Shown in pieces: positions 19,986-30,330 of a stretch of 64,000 nt of DNA (its first letter is position 1; each line of letters opens with the position of its first letter). The DNA is from Pseudomonas sp. CC6-YY-74. Its GTDB lineage: Bacteria; Pseudomonadota; Gammaproteobacteria; Pseudomonadales; Pseudomonadaceae. Below the pieces are notes generated by a model. The model had not been told where the DNA came from. It made no database searches and saw nothing but the letters and a program-made list of their open reading frames with translations. The DNA lies in NCBI RefSeq assembly GCF_002025205.1, contig NZ_CP019947.1, positions 2,456,001 through 2,520,000 of the forward strand, given 5' to 3'. Position numbers and translations under genes: made by a program.

Positions 19986-20104
19986 CTATGGCACGGGAGT
20001 AGGCTCCAAGGTCGGCGATCCTTCAACCGGGATCAATGGTTGCGAACATATCGAGCGCGGGTGTTTGGGGACGGCCGCAGTAGGCCTGTGTTTTTCACCA
20101 GTTC

Positions 20105-21046
20105 TCACTCCAATGGCTGACCGGCCTTGGCGATCGCGCGCCAGGTCGCGCCGGCGTCCTGCGACAGGTAGAGGTCGCGCTTGAAGGTGGCCATTGCCCA
20201 CTCCTGCAATTTGGCCGGATTCTGCGCGAGGTAGGCGACGGCATCCTCGCTCAGCTCGGGCACGCCGAGCGCGGTGATCTGGCGTGTCTGCAAATCCAGC
20301 CTGGATAGTTTTGCCGCGCTGCCGTAACTGCCGAACCATAGGCTGTTACCGTCAAGGCTGAAGGTGGCACTCACCACCTGTTCGCCCTGACTGAGCGGTA
20401 CAAAGCGCTGGCCCGCATCGCGCGACAGGTACAGGCCGGCACCTGTTGCCACTGCAACCATGCGCTCGTCACGCGGGTGCACCGCCAGGGCGGTCGGCGC
20501 CTGGCTAACTCCCTGCGCGGCAGCGCGCCGCCAGTCGGCGCCGTCGTTGCGGCTGTAATACAGGCCGGGGGCGCTCATCCGCGAGTTCGGATGCCCGTTG
20601 TAGACATACAACGTTGCGCTGTCGAAGCCGCTGGCCAGCAGGTGAAAGTCCGCCTCGCCCTGCAAACCCAGCGGCTGCCAGCTGCGTCCGTCATCGCTGC
20701 TCTTGATCAGGCCCAAGGGGTTGGCGAGGCGGCTGCCAGGGGCCGGGTGGCCACTGCTATAGATCGCCCGTCGCGTCACCGCATAGCTCATGTAGTCGTG
20801 TTCCGCTCCGGCGGCCTTGCGCCAGCGCCCCTCAGCGTAGACGGCCAGCCCGTGGTGACTGGGAATTAACAAGCGCTGGCCATCCGGGCTGAACGCCAAC
20901 CCGTGCACATGGGTGAGGGTTATTGCCGGGTCGCCACAGGCGGCGAGGATGGCGAAAGCAGCCAGCAAGCCGAGCGCCGCCACACGCCGTAGAGTCGGCC
21001 TGAGGTATGGGGTCAAATCTCCCCGAGCATTGAGGATTTTCTTCAT
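20105..21046 (-). CDS. Beta-propeller lipoprotein with Asp-box (BNR) repeats, in the cus operon
   Basis: 313 residues. A lipoprotein signal ends at LAAC (Cys37). Four Asp-box motifs of type S-x-D-x-G-x-x-W/F are visible: [24 protein letters not shown] and SQDAGATW. These mark a sialidase/sortilin-like propeller; such proteins are annotated as F510_1955-family glycosylhydrolases, but enzyme activity is unproven. The start codon overlaps the cusA stop (ATGA), which implies coupled translation, and selects 21046 over a longer frame. As the last gene of a copper efflux operon it may be a periplasmic or surface factor for metal stress. Confidence 0.8.
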   Translation of the reverse strand: MKKILNARGDLTPYLRPTLRRVAALGLLAAFAILAACGDPAITLTHVHGLAFSPDGQRLLIPSHHGLAVYAEGRWRKAAGAEHDYMSYAVTRRAIYSSGHPAPGSRLANPLGLIKSSDDGRSWQPLGLQGEADFHLLASGFDSATLYVYNGHPNSRMSAPGLYYSRNDGADWRRAAAQGVSQAPTALAVHPRDERMVAVATGAGLYLSRDAGQRFVPLSQGEQVVSATFSLDGNSLWFGSYGSAAKLSRLDLQTRQITALGVPELSEDAVAYLAQNPAKLQEWAMATFKRDLYLSQDAGATWRAIAKAGQPLE

Positions 21047-24000
21047 GTTATTTCTCCCAAAGGGATGGTTGCTGCGGCGGGGAGACGCCGCCGACGCATC
21101 AGCCGATAGGCCGCCGGCAAGACGAACAGCGACAGCAGCGGCGCGCTGAGCATGCCGCCGACCATAGGCGCGGCGATGCGGCTCATCACCTCGCTGCCGG
21201 TGCCGCTGCCGAGGAGAATCGGCAACAGGCCGGCGATGATCACCGCCACCGTCATGGCCTTGGGCCGTACCCGTTGCACCGCGCCTTCGCGAATCGCCTC
21301 GATCAGCCCCAGCTCGCTGCTGTCGCCGGCTTCCTCGCGTTCGGCCCAGGCGTTCTTCAGGTAGAGCAGCATGATCACGCCAAATTCCGCCGCCACCCCG
21401 GCCAGGGCGATGAAACCGACGCCGGTGGCCACCGACATGTGATAGCCGAGCAGGTAGAGGAACCAGACCCCGCCGGTCAGGGCGAACGGCAGGGTGGCCA
21501 TGATCAGTGCGGCCTCGCTGAAGCGGGCGAAGCACAGGTAGAGCAGCACGAAGATGATCAGCAGCGTGGCCGGTACCACCAGCTTGAGCCGCGCATTGGC
21601 GCGTTCGAGAAACTCGAACTGCCCCGAATAGCTCAGGCTGATGCCTGGCTGCAACTTCACCTGGGCATCGATCGCCGTGCGCAGGTCGGCCACCACCGAG
21701 GCCAGGTCGCGGCCGCGCACATCCACATAGACCCAGCCCGTGGGCCGCGCATTCTCGCTCTTGAGCATCGGCGGGCCGTCGCTGACCTTGATCCGCGCCA
21801 CCGTGCCCAGGGTGATCTGGCTGCCCTGCGGGGTGTAGATCGGCAGTTGTTCGAGGCGACTCAAGGAGTCGCGCCATTCACGCGGGTAACGCACGCTGAT
21901 CGGGAAACGCGCCAGCCCTTCGATGGTCTCGCCAATATTCTCGCCGCCAATCGCGCTGGACACGATCGATTGCACATCGGCGATGTTCAGGCCATAACGC
22001 GCCGCCGCCGCCCGGTCGATATCGACGTCGATATAGCGTCCGCCGGTCAAGCGTTCGGCCAGGGCCGAACTCACGCCGGGTACGTTCTTGGCGACTTTTT
22101 CGATGGCCAGGGTGGCCTCGTCGATCTGCGCCAGGTTGGTGCCGGCGACCTTGACCCCGATCGGGCTCTTGATCCCGGTGGCGAGCATGTCGATGCGATT
22201 GCGGATCGGCGGAATCCAGATATTGGTCAGGCCGGGCACCTGCACCACCCGGTCCAGTTCCTCCACCAGCTTGTCCGCGGTCATGCCGGCACGCCACTGC
22301 TCACGCGGTTTGAACTGGATGGTGGTCTCGAACATCTCCAGCGGCGCCGGATCGGTAGCGGTCTCGGCGCGTCCGGCCTTGCCGAACACATGGGCGACTT
22401 CCGGTATCGTCTTGATCATCCGGTCGGTCTGCTGCAACAGCTGCGCGGCTTTTTGCGCGGACAAGCCGGGCAGGGCCGAAGGCATGTAGAGCAGATCACC
22501 TTCATCCAGCGGCGGCAGGAACTCGCCGCCCAACTGCGACAGCGGCCACAGCGTGCTGAGAAACACCAGCAGCGCGACCAGCAGGGTGGCCTTGGGCCAA
22601 CGTAATACCGCATCCAGTGCCGGCTGGTAGATCCTGATCAACCAGCGGTTCAGCGGGTTACTCGCCTCGTCGGGAATCCGTCCGCGAATCCAGTAGCCCA
22701 TCAACACCGGCACCAGGGTCACCGACAGCCCCGCCGCCGCCGCCATGGCATAGGTCTTGGTGAAAGCCAGCGGGCCGAACAGCCGGCCTTCCTGGGCCTG
22801 CAGGGTGAACACCGGAATGAACGACAGGGTGATGATCAGCAGGCAGAAGAACAGCGCCGGGCCGACTTCCACCGCCGCGTCGGTAATCACCCGCCAATGC
22901 TGTTCGCCCTTGAGCTCCTCGTCCGGATGTTGCTCACGCCAGGCCTCGATCTTCTTGTGCGCGTTTTCGATCATCACCACCGCCGCATCGACCATGGCGC
23001 CGATTGCAATGGCGATGCCGCCGAGCGACATGATGTTGGCGTTGATGCCCTGCTGCTGCATCACGGCGAAGGCGATCAGTACGCCGACCGGCAAGGACAC
23101 AATCGCCACCAGCGAAGAACGCAGATGCCAGAGGAAGGCCGCGCAGACCAACGCCACGACGATGAATTCCTCCACCAGTTTCTCACCCAAATTGCGCACC
23201 GCACGGTCGATCAATTTGCTGCGGTCGTAGGTGGTGACGATCTCCACCCCTCCGGCAGGCTGCTTTTCAGCTGTTCGAGCTTGGCCTTGACCGCGGCGAT
23301 GGTGCTGCGCGCGTTCTTGCCGCTGCGCAGGATCACCACGCCGCCGACCACCTCGCCCTCGCCATCCAGTTCGGCGATGCCGCGACGCATCTCCGGCCCC
23401 AACTGGATATGCGCCACCTCGCCGAGCGTTACCGGCACGCCGCCGGCATCCAGGCGCAGCGGGATGGTGCGAAAGTCGTTGAGGCTTTGCAGATAACCCG
23501 AGGCGCGCACCATGAACTCGGTTTCCGCAAGTTCCAGCACCGCGCCGCCGGTTTCCTGGTTGGCCTGGCCGATGGCCGCCGTCACCTCGGCCTGGGTGAT
23601 GCCCAGGCTGGCCAGCTTGATCGGGTCGAGTTGCACCTGATATTGCTTGACCATGCCGCCGATGGTCGCCACTTCGGCGACGTTGGCCAGGGTTTTCAAC
23701 TCGAATTTGAGGAACCAGTCCTGCAGCGCACGCAACTGCGCCAGGTCATGCTTGCCCGTGCGGTCGACCAGGGCGTACTGGTAGATCCAGCCGACCCCGG
23801 TAGCATCCGGTCCCAGCGACGGTTTGGCGCTGTCCGGCAGGCGACTCTGGACCTGGCTGAGGTATTCCAGCACCCGCGAGCGCGCCCAATACAGGTCGGT
23901 GTCGTCATCGAACAGCACATAGACAAAGCTGTCGCCAAAGAACGAATAACCGCGCACCGTCTTCGCCCCCGGCACCGAGAGCATGGTGGTGGCCAGCGGA

Positions 24001-24200
24001 TAGGTCACCTGATTCTCGACGATCTGCGGCGCCTGGCCCGGGTAGGGCGTGCGGATGATCACCTGCACGTCGGACAGGTCCGGCAAGGCATCGATCGGTG
24101 TGTTCTGCACCGACCAGACGCCCCAGGCGGTGGCGAACAGGGTCGCCAGCACCACCAGGAAACGGTTGGCCACCGACCAGCGGATCAGGGCAGCAATCAT
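21043..24200 (-). pseudogene. cusA: Heavy-metal RND efflux pump CusA, with a one-base frameshift
   Basis: Inner-membrane proton-driven pump of the CusCBA complex exporting Cu(I)/Ag(I). The N-terminal part (24200 leftwards) reads [17 protein letters not shown] through [11 protein letters not shown], then loses frame at 23247-23250 where a G run is one base short. The rest continues ([17 protein letters not shown]) to the stop at 21043. With one base restored the protein is about 1052 residues, normal for the HME-RND family. Both halves look otherwise intact, so this is either a very recent mutation or a sequencing error. The start overlaps the cusB stop (ATGA). Confidence 0.9.
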
Positions 24201-25735
24201 GGCTGCATCTCCTGGTGTCCGTCATGCGTGTTATTTTCCTGGGGCGTGGCCGCCAGGTGCTCGATGCGTTCGATCAACATGCCATCGTCATTGGCGCGCA
24301 CGCCGACCCGTACCCGATCACCGGCCGCGAAGCCCTCCAGCAGCGCCTTATCGGCGACCGGAAACAGCATGCTCATACCCGGCATGCCCAGGGTCTTGAA
24401 TGGGCCATGGGTGAGCATCACGCCGTCCGCTTCGATGGCGTCGATCTGCCCTTCGGCTTCATGCAGCGCCGCTTCCAGCTTGACCTCAGTCGCCGGGGCG
24501 CCCAGTTCCTGAACCATGATGCCGCGCAGGCTGGCCTCGGAATCGAGCAGGAACTGCCCGGAGGCGACCACCTGCTGGCCCTCTTCCAGCCCTTCGAGGA
24601 TCTGGGTATTGCCCTCGGCCTCCTGACCCAGGCGCACTTCCACCGGGCGGTAACGCCCCTCGCCTTCGGCCAGCATCACCAAGGCGCGACGACCGCCGCG
24701 GAGCACCGCCTCGCTTGGCACCAACAAGGCATCGCGCTCGGCCGGGCGGGTCAGGCGCACCTGCGCGGTCAGGCCTGGACGCAGCCGGCCATCGGGGTTG
24801 GCCAGTTCGACCCGCACGCGCAGGGTGCGACTGTCGAGATTGGCCTGGGGCAGAATGGCGTCGATGCTGCCGCTGAGCACTTCGCCAGGAAATGCCGGCA
24901 AACGCGCTTCGACCACCTGACCTTGGTGCAGGCCCAGGGCCTCGGCCTCGGGCACCGCCACGTCCAGCCACACACTGCGCAGACCATTGATGGTCGCCAG
25001 GGTGTCACCCGCCATCAGGCTCATGCCCTCGCGCACGTTAAGTTCTTGCAGCACGCCGGAGATGGGGCTGGTCACGGTCCACAGCGCCTGGACCTTGCCG
25101 CTGCGCTCGAACTGGGCGATCAGCGCCGCCGGCATGCCGGCCAGACGCAGGCGCTGGCGCGCCGCCGCCAGCAGAGCGGGATCGCCGGCATCACGCAGGG
25201 CCAGATAGTCTTCCTGGGCGCTGACCCACGCGGGCACCAGCAGGTCGGCCAGTGGCGCGCCGACCTCGAGTAGGTCCTCCGCGGCACGCGCGTAGACCCG
25301 CTCGACGAAGCCGTTACTGCGCGCCTGGACCACGGCGATGTCGCGGCTGTTGAAGGTCAGGTTGCCGACCACCTCCAGACTGTTGGCCAGCGCTCCGCGG
25401 GTCACTGGCGCCAGGCGCATGCCGAGATTCTGGGTGATGCTCGCATCGATGCTGACGGCGGCGTTGTCGCCGCCCTCCTCGGCATAGCGCGGCACCAGCT
25501 GCATATCCATAAACGGCGACTTGCCCGGCTGGTCGAATTTTTGCTGCGGCATCATCGGGTCGTACCAATAGAGCACCTCGCCCTTATCTACCTCCTGAGC
25601 AGCCGGGGCAGCCTCGGCGGTGATCGAGCTGTGCCCGGCACTCAGCGACTGTTGGGCGAGCCAGTAGCCGCCGGCCGCGCCGATACCCAGCACCAGGGTG
25701 GCCAGCAGCGCACCTTTTGCGATTCGAGCACTCAT
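24197..25735 (-). CDS. cusB: RND periplasmic adaptor CusB with a C-terminal CusF-like domain
   Basis: 512 residues. After an N-terminal anchor or signal, a heavy-metal-binding domain ([20 protein letters not shown], then MDMQLVPRY) lies at about residues 54-85. The membrane-fusion barrel-sandwich and beta-barrel domains follow. The last 70 residues read [18 protein letters not shown], with the His and paired Met residues of the Cu/Ag chaperone CusF, so chaperone and adaptor are fused. It links CusA and CusC and passes metal. It overlaps cusC and cusA by 4 bases each. Confidence 0.93.
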   Translation of the reverse strand: MSARIAKGALLATLVLGIGAAGGYWLAQQSLSAGHSSITAEAAPAAQEVDKGEVLYWYDPMMPQQKFDQPGKSPFMDMQLVPRYAEEGGDNAAVSIDASITQNLGMRLAPVTRGALANSLEVVGNLTFNSRDIAVVQARSNGFVERVYARAAEDLLEVGAPLADLLVPAWVSAQEDYLALRDAGDPALLAAARQRLRLAGMPAALIAQFERSGKVQALWTVTSPISGVLQELNVREGMSLMAGDTLATINGLRSVWLDVAVPEAEALGLHQGQVVEARLPAFPGEVLSGSIDAILPQANLDSRTLRVRVELANPDGRLRPGLTAQVRLTRPAERDALLVPSEAVLRGGRRALVMLAEGEGRYRPVEVRLGQEAEGNTQILEGLEEGQQVVASGQFLLDSEASLRGIMVQELGAPATEVKLEAALHEAEGQIDAIEADGVMLTHGPFKTLGMPGMSMLFPVADKALLEGFAAGDRVRVGVRANDDGMLIERIEHLAATPQENNTHDGHQEMQP

Positions 25736-26982
25736 TGGCTAATCCCTGCGTAAGCGAAATACAGGCGGGCGCTGGTCAGCGCGCGCGCTTGGGCAAAGTC
25801 GATGTGTTTCAGGCGTGTCTCGATCAGTTCACGCCGGGCGGCGATCACGCCGGCCAGCTCACCGGCACCGGAGCGATAGTCGGCCAGGGTCAGCGCGACC
25901 TTTTCCTCGGCCAGCGGCACCAGGCTGTCCTGGCTGCGGCGCAGCGCACGTTCGAGCCTCTGGTACTCGGCCAGATCATCGGCCAGCTGCTGCGCATGTT
26001 CGCGTTCGCTGGCTTCGCGCTCGGCCTCCAGCTGACTCAGCTTGGCCTGTTTGGCGGCGATTCTGGGGTTCTGTCGGGAGCCAGGAAACAGCGGCAGATC
26101 GAAGCTGAACTGCACGCTCATCATGTCGCCGAAGGCCGGGTCGCGTTTCTGGTAGGCCAGCTGCCAGCTCCAGTCGGATTTCTTGTCCGCCACGGCCTGG
26201 CGCACCTCGGCTTGCGCCTCATCGGTCATGGGCTCGAATAGCGCCAGCTCAGGATGGCGTTGCAGGTTGTGCTGATAATGCTGGGCATCCACCGGCCAGT
26301 TTGGCAGGCGACCCGCCAAAGGTTCATCGGCGCGCGGGCCGATCCAGCGCCGCAGGGCGGCGCGCTGCTGCGTCCGGCTTTGCAGCAATTGGTCTTCCTG
26401 CTCGGCCAGCAGCGCCGCTTCCTGCCTCGGTCCGACGCTGTCGGCCGCCTGACCGCGGCCACCGGCGAGGCGGGCGCGCACGGCTTTGACCAGAAGATCG
26501 TTTTCGGCATAGAGAGTCTGGAACAGCGCCAGCTTCTCCTCGACGGCGAGCGCCGAAATCCAGGCCAGCGCAGTTTCCCGGCGGACCTTGAGCAATTCGA
26601 CCCGTTGCTCCAGCGTAGCGCGCTCGATCCCGGCCTGGGCCACCTCCACCCGCGCCCGGCGTTTGGCGCGGTTGGGCACCTCTTGCATGACTCCGACCAT
26701 CTGCATGGTCATGGGCTCGCGGTCGAAGCGACCACGGTTGTCGCCCTCGATCGGCACGTTCTGCAGCCCCAGCAACAGCTTGGGATCGGGCAACTCGCCG
26801 GCGGGTATCGCCGAGCTACGCGCCGCCTCGACTTGCGCGGCTTGTGCCGTCAGCGAGGGCGCTTCACGTTCAGCCTGGCGCAGGGCTTCGTCGAGAGTCA
26901 GGGCCGCGGCCGGCTGGCTGAGCAAGGCAGTCGCCAGTACCCCGGCCGCCAGGCGCCCAAGGAGGGGGGAAATGTTGGACAT
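25732..26982 (-). CDS. cusC: Outer-membrane channel protein of the Cus efflux system (TolC family)
   Basis: 416 residues from the ATG at 26982, which gives a clean signal sequence (LLGRLAAGVLATALLSQPAAA) and has AGGA upstream. A further in-frame start 11 codons earlier would spoil the signal. Long amphipathic coiled-coil regions rich in Ala, Glu, Arg and Gln are repeated twice, as in TolC-type proteins. It forms the exit duct for the CusBA pump. The stop overlaps the cusB start (ATGA). The first cistron is a small Cys-rich protein. Confidence 0.88.
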   Translation of the reverse strand: MSNISPLLGRLAAGVLATALLSQPAAALTLDEALRQAEREAPSLTAQAAQVEAARSSAIPAGELPDPKLLLGLQNVPIEGDNRGRFDREPMTMQMVGVMQEVPNRAKRRARVEVAQAGIERATLEQRVELLKVRRETALAWISALAVEEKLALFQTLYAENDLLVKAVRARLAGGRGQAADSVGPRQEAALLAEQEDQLLQSRTQQRAALRRWIGPRADEPLAGRLPNWPVDAQHYQHNLQRHPELALFEPMTDEAQAEVRQAVADKKSDWSWQLAYQKRDPAFGDMMSVQFSFDLPLFPGSRQNPRIAAKQAKLSQLEAEREASEREHAQQLADDLAEYQRLERALRRSQDSLVPLAEEKVALTLADYRSGAGELAGVIAARRELIETRLKHIDFAQARALTSARLYFAYAGISQ

Positions 26983-27077
26983 GCACGTGATTCCTGTCGA
27001 TATCCCGCGCCCCATGGGACGCGCAATGGCCAGCGGGCAGCCGGGGCCGCACAGTGGGGTTTACAACGGAGCAGGAA

Positions 27078-27407
27078 TCAGGCGCGCGGGGGGCGCCAGG
27101 GGGCGGTTAGCGGCCGCGACGGAAGTACGGCCTGGGCATGCAGCAGGGAATGAGAGGAAACCGGCAGCAGTTTGAGCTTCAGCCGCTGACTGTCAGCCAA
27201 CGGCAGGCCGGCAGTCGGGCATTTAGCCATATCCGGGCACAACTGACCGTCAGCCTGCATCGTCGCCTCGTCACAGCAGTCAGTCAGCTGTGCCGCCTTC
27301 TGGCCCATCGGGCAGGGCGCGCCGACCAGCAGCGAACCCGCAAGGCTCTGCAAGGGCAGAACCAAGGCCAGGAGTAGCACTAGACAGAGACGACGAAAGG
27401 CATTCAT
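27078..27407 (-). CDS. Small Cys-rich exported protein, first gene of the cus operon
   Basis: 109 residues. The signal sequence (LCLVLLLALVLPLQSLAG) ends near residue 24. The mature part carries six Cys in CPMGQ, DCC, LCPD and KCPTAG settings, plus Met and His, suggesting metal binding in the periplasm. No family name can be given, though small Cys-containing proteins often lead Co/Zn/Cd or Cu RND operons. The start at 27407 was chosen because the upstream in-frame codons would run through the operator-like palindrome at 27441-27460. Confidence 0.72.
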   Translation of the reverse strand: MNAFRRLCLVLLLALVLPLQSLAGSLLVGAPCPMGQKAAQLTDCCDEATMQADGQLCPDMAKCPTAGLPLADSQRLKLKLLPVSSHSLLHAQAVLPSRPLTAPWRPPRA

Positions 27408-27440
27408 GCCGCGCAGTCTAGCCCCGCGCCGGGCTGTGGA

Positions 27441-27460
27441 CAATTGATAAGGATCAATTG
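27441..27460. promoter_or_regulatory. Perfect palindrome upstream of the cus operon, candidate operator
   Basis: CAATTGATAAGGATCAATTG has two perfect 8-bp arms and a 4-base spacer. It lies 34-53 bases before the first cus-operon start codon and is AT-rich in a GC-rich background. A metal-responsive regulator is the likely binder; no regulator gene lies next to it. Confidence 0.55.
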
Positions 27461-27651
27461 GCCACACTCTATTGACCTGCCTTGACCTGCATAAGGTTGC
27501 GCCGCGCAAGCCCAAGGGCTGCGGCCCGCGACCTTACGTCAACAGAACCGGGTCGAGGCTGACAGCGGGCCTATACTTTTTTCTCCAGCAACCTGGACTG
27601 GCGAGCTGCAGTGTTGGCAAGTCGGCCCCGCACCCGCAAGAGGAGCAGACC

Positions 27652-28305
27652 ATGACCATCCGCATTGGCGACGAAGCCCCCGACTTCAGCGCCGAAACCA
27701 CCGAAGGCCCCCTTCACTTCCATGAGTGGATAGGCGACGGCTGGGCCATCCTGTTTTCCCATCCCAAGGACTTCACCCCGGTGTGCACCACCGAACTGGG
27801 CTACATGGCCAGGCTCAAACCCGAATTCGACAAACGCAACACCAAGATCGTCGGTCTCAGCATCGACCCAGTCAGCGATCACCGGGCCTGGGTCGGCGAC
27901 ATCGAGGAAACCCAGGGCCATGCGGTCAACTACCCGATGATCGGCGACCACGACCTCAAGGTGGCCAAGCTGTACGACATGATCCACCCCAACGCCAGCG
28001 GCGGCCCGCGCACCGCGGTGGACAACGCCACGGTACGCTCGGTATTCATCGTCGGCCCAGACAAGAAGGTCAAGGCCATGCTGATCTACCCCATGAGTGC
28101 CGGACGCAATTTCGACGAGGTGCTACGCCTGCTCGACTCGCTGCAACTCAACGCCAAGCACGCGGTGGCCACGCCGGTGAACTGGAAACCGGGCGACGAT
28201 GTGATCATCCCCACCTCGGTGTCCGACGACGAGGCCAAACGCAAGTACCCGCAGGGCTTCAAGACCCTCAAACCCTATTTGCGGGTGGTGGCGCAACCCA
28301 AGTAA
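27652..28305 (+). CDS. lsfA: 1-Cys peroxiredoxin, LsfA/Prx6 type
   Basis: 217 residues. The peroxidatic Cys45 is in PVCTTE, preceded by HPKDFTP; no other Cys is present, so the enzyme is of the 1-Cys Prx6 class and needs an external reductant. The long C-terminal dimer domain (FKTLKPYLRVV at the end) agrees. The protein removes hydrogen peroxide and organic peroxides. In P. putida LsfA is induced by sulfate starvation, according to the literature on that species. The ATG at 27652 follows AAGAGGAG. It is divergent from the cus operon and single. Confidence 0.95.
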   Translation: MTIRIGDEAPDFSAETTEGPLHFHEWIGDGWAILFSHPKDFTPVCTTELGYMARLKPEFDKRNTKIVGLSIDPVSDHRAWVGDIEETQGHAVNYPMIGDHDLKVAKLYDMIHPNASGGPRTAVDNATVRSVFIVGPDKKVKAMLIYPMSAGRNFDEVLRLLDSLQLNAKHAVATPVNWKPGDDVIIPTSVSDDEAKRKYPQGFKTLKPYLRVVAQPK

Positions 28306-28410
28306 CGGCGGTGGCCGAGGTGGGAAACCCGCTGGGTTTTCCACTAGCGGCGGGCACAAGCTGTGCTGCGGCGTAATTACCGGCTGGTATTGGCTGGCGA
28401 GCGCGGGGTC

Positions 28411-28455
28411 GGCTGGATGACGCTTGGTTCATCCACCCCCGCGACCTGGTGGATG
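28411..28455. repeat. Intergenic palindrome (GGATGA...TCATCC family)
   Basis: GGATGACGCTTGGTTCATCC is followed by CACC and a further GGTGGATGG unit. It is related to the copies at 1565-1592 and 17414-17495. It lies between the peroxiredoxin gene and the TetR gene. Confidence 0.5.
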
Positions 28456-28531
28456 GAGCGTCCGCTGTCGCAGCTCTTACAGAGAATCCCGCCGTCGCCA
28501 AGCACTGTTACAACTGCGCGCTTGCTCGCCG

Positions 28532-28562
28532 TGACCGACAGTCATAGCATGACCGTCAGTCA
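28532..28562. promoter_or_regulatory. Tandem TetR-type operator before the efflux operon
   Basis: TGACCGACAGTCA (28532-28544) and TGACCGTCAGTCA (28550-28562) differ at one base and start 18 bases apart. Each is a palindrome of form TGAC-N5-GTCA. They end 21 bases before the tetR-like start codon, as expected for self-repression of the regulator-efflux operon. Confidence 0.65.
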
Positions 28563-28583
28563 CAGCCAGACAAGTTCCTGCCC

Positions 28584-29240
28584 ATGCGCCTTCAAGACCA
28601 ACTCTTCCTGCAGCGCGAAAGCGTCCTCCTCGACGCCGCGCGCCTGCTGTTTCGCCAGCAACCCTGGGATCGGGTGACCATCGCCGAAGTGGCGACCCAG
28701 GCCGGTATCGGCAAGGGCACGGTGTACAAGCACTTCCCCAGCAAGGAGGCGCTCTATGCCCGCCTGGCGCTGGACATGAGCCGGGCGAATCTCGCTGACC
28801 TGCGCGCCTTGCATGCCACACAGCCGCCGCACCTGGCCATGCGCCAGGTAATCCGCCGCGCCTTCGAGCAGATGCTCGCCGACCCGATCCTGGCGCAACT
28901 GTGCCAACACTGCGACCGCCCGGCTTTTCAGGAGCGGCTGGATGCGCCCTGCCGCGAGCAGTTCCTGCTGCTGGAACGCGACTACATAGACTTCTTCGGC
29001 CAGCTGCTGCACGCCACCTTCGATGATCGCGTGCTCTGCCCCGCCGACTGCCAGTACCTGTTGTGGGGCGTGGAGGCCTGCGTCAACGGGGTGATGGCAC
29101 GCATCGCCTCCGGCGGCTTCGAGCACTGGGCCGAACCCATTGCCCTGGGCGACTACTTCGACCGCGTCACCGATTTCATCATTGCCGGCCTGCGTGGTCA
29201 GGCCGCCAGCCTTTGCGCCCTACCCGCCAACCACGAGTAA
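28584..29240 (+). CDS. TetR-family repressor of the downstream RND efflux genes
   Basis: 218 residues. The N-terminal helix-turn-helix (VTIAEVATQAGIGKGTVYKH) at about residues 32-51 is typical of TetR regulators; the all-helical C-terminal part would bind the inducer. It is the first gene of an operon with a membrane fusion protein (6-base gap) and an RND pump. Two near-identical 13-bp palindromes sit just upstream of its start. The inducer is unknown. Confidence 0.92.
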   Translation: MRLQDQLFLQRESVLLDAARLLFRQQPWDRVTIAEVATQAGIGKGTVYKHFPSKEALYARLALDMSRANLADLRALHATQPPHLAMRQVIRRAFEQMLADPILAQLCQHCDRPAFQERLDAPCREQFLLLERDYIDFFGQLLHATFDDRVLCPADCQYLLWGVEACVNGVMARIASGGFEHWAEPIALGDYFDRVTDFIIAGLRGQAASLCALPANHE

Positions 29241-29246
29241 CCGCTC

Positions 29247-30329
29247 ATGTTCCGTCAAGTGTCCAAACGTCCGTGGTTGATCGCCGTCGCCATCAGCGTC
29301 TTGCTGCTGCTCTGGTTGCTCAGCGGTTCGCTGTTCAAGGCGCAGAAAGTCGCCAGCGCCGATCAACCTGCCGTGGAGCAGGGTCTGGCGAAAGTCGAGA
29401 TCCAGTGGCTGGAGGCCCAACCGATGCAGCGCCAGCATGTGGTCCAGGGCCAGGTCGAAGCCTGGCGCCGGGTCGAGTTGCGCGCGCAGATCAGCGCCAG
29501 CGTGGCGCGCCTGGATCGGGACAAGGGCCAGCCGGTCGAACAGGGGCAATTACTCCTCAGCCTGTCGCCAGACGACCGCACCGCCCAGGTGGCGCGTAGC
29601 GAAGCCGAGGTGCGCCAGCGCGAGACCGACGTCAGCTCAGCCAAACGCCTGCGCGAACGCAACCTGTTTTCCGCCAACGAACTGCTGCGCCTGGACAGCG
29701 AGCTGGCCAAGGCCCGGGCCGAACTGGCAACGGCCCGCCTGCACCTGCGCAACACCCGGATCGAGGCACCCTTCGCCGGGGTCTATGACGCGCGCCAGGT
29801 CGAACTGGGCGACTTCGTTCAGCCCGGTCAAAGCCTGCTGACCCTGGTCGATATCAGCCAGCTCAAGGTCAGCGCACAGATCGCCCAGCAGCAAGTGACC
29901 CAGCTGACCCTCGGCCAGCAGGTCGCAGTGCAACTACTCGACGGCCGCGAACTGAGCGGCGAGCTGCACTTCATCGCCGCCGCCGCCGACCCCGACTCGC
30001 GCAGTTTCCGCATCGAGGTACGGGTCGACAATCCCAAGCGGCTGCGTCTGGCCGGAGCCAGCGCCACGCTGCATATCCAGACCGGCGAGGCCATGGCCCA
30101 TCGCCTTTCGCCGGCGTTGCTCAGTCTCGATGAGGACGGCCGCCAAGGGGTGAAGTGGGTCAACCAGCAACAACGGGTCGAGTTCACCCGGGTAGCGCTG
30201 ATCAGCGTCGATAACCAAGGCGCCTGGGTCAGTGGCCTGCCGCCGCGGGTCGCGCTGATCACCCTCGGCCAGGGCTTTGTCGAGCCCGGCCAAGAAGTGC
30301 TCAGCCAACTCGCCAAAGAGGGCAGCTGA
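29247..30329 (+). CDS. RND efflux periplasmic adaptor (membrane fusion protein)
   Basis: 360 residues. An N-terminal transmembrane anchor (WLIAVAISVLLLLWLLSGSLF) starts near residue 9. The lipoyl-like half motifs (VEAWRRVELRAQISASVARL and IEAPFAGVYDARQVELGDFV) flank a short coiled-coil hairpin rich in Arg, Glu and Ala. A beta-barrel domain follows. It bridges the RND pump encoded next (start 1 base after this stop) to an outer-membrane channel. No channel gene is in this operon, so a shared TolC-type protein would be needed. Confidence 0.92.
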   Translation: MFRQVSKRPWLIAVAISVLLLLWLLSGSLFKAQKVASADQPAVEQGLAKVEIQWLEAQPMQRQHVVQGQVEAWRRVELRAQISASVARLDRDKGQPVEQGQLLLSLSPDDRTAQVARSEAEVRQRETDVSSAKRLRERNLFSANELLRLDSELAKARAELATARLHLRNTRIEAPFAGVYDARQVELGDFVQPGQSLLTLVDISQLKVSAQIAQQQVTQLTLGQQVAVQLLDGRELSGELHFIAAAADPDSRSFRIEVRVDNPKRLRLAGASATLHIQTGEAMAHRLSPALLSLDEDGRQGVKWVNQQQRVEFTRVALISVDNQGAWVSGLPPRVALITLGQGFVEPGQEVLSQLAKEGS

Positions 30330-30330
30330 A

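Noticed and set aside
21047..21877. Extension of the propeller lipoprotein to a 590-residue protein
   Set aside because: The added part lies within cusA in another frame and has no features; the start at 21046 gives a clean lipoprotein signal.
23211..23247. Separate start for the second half of cusA
   Set aside because: The GTG at 23247 is simply the Val codon of PEGVEIV; there is no ribosome site and the N-terminal half is directly upstream.
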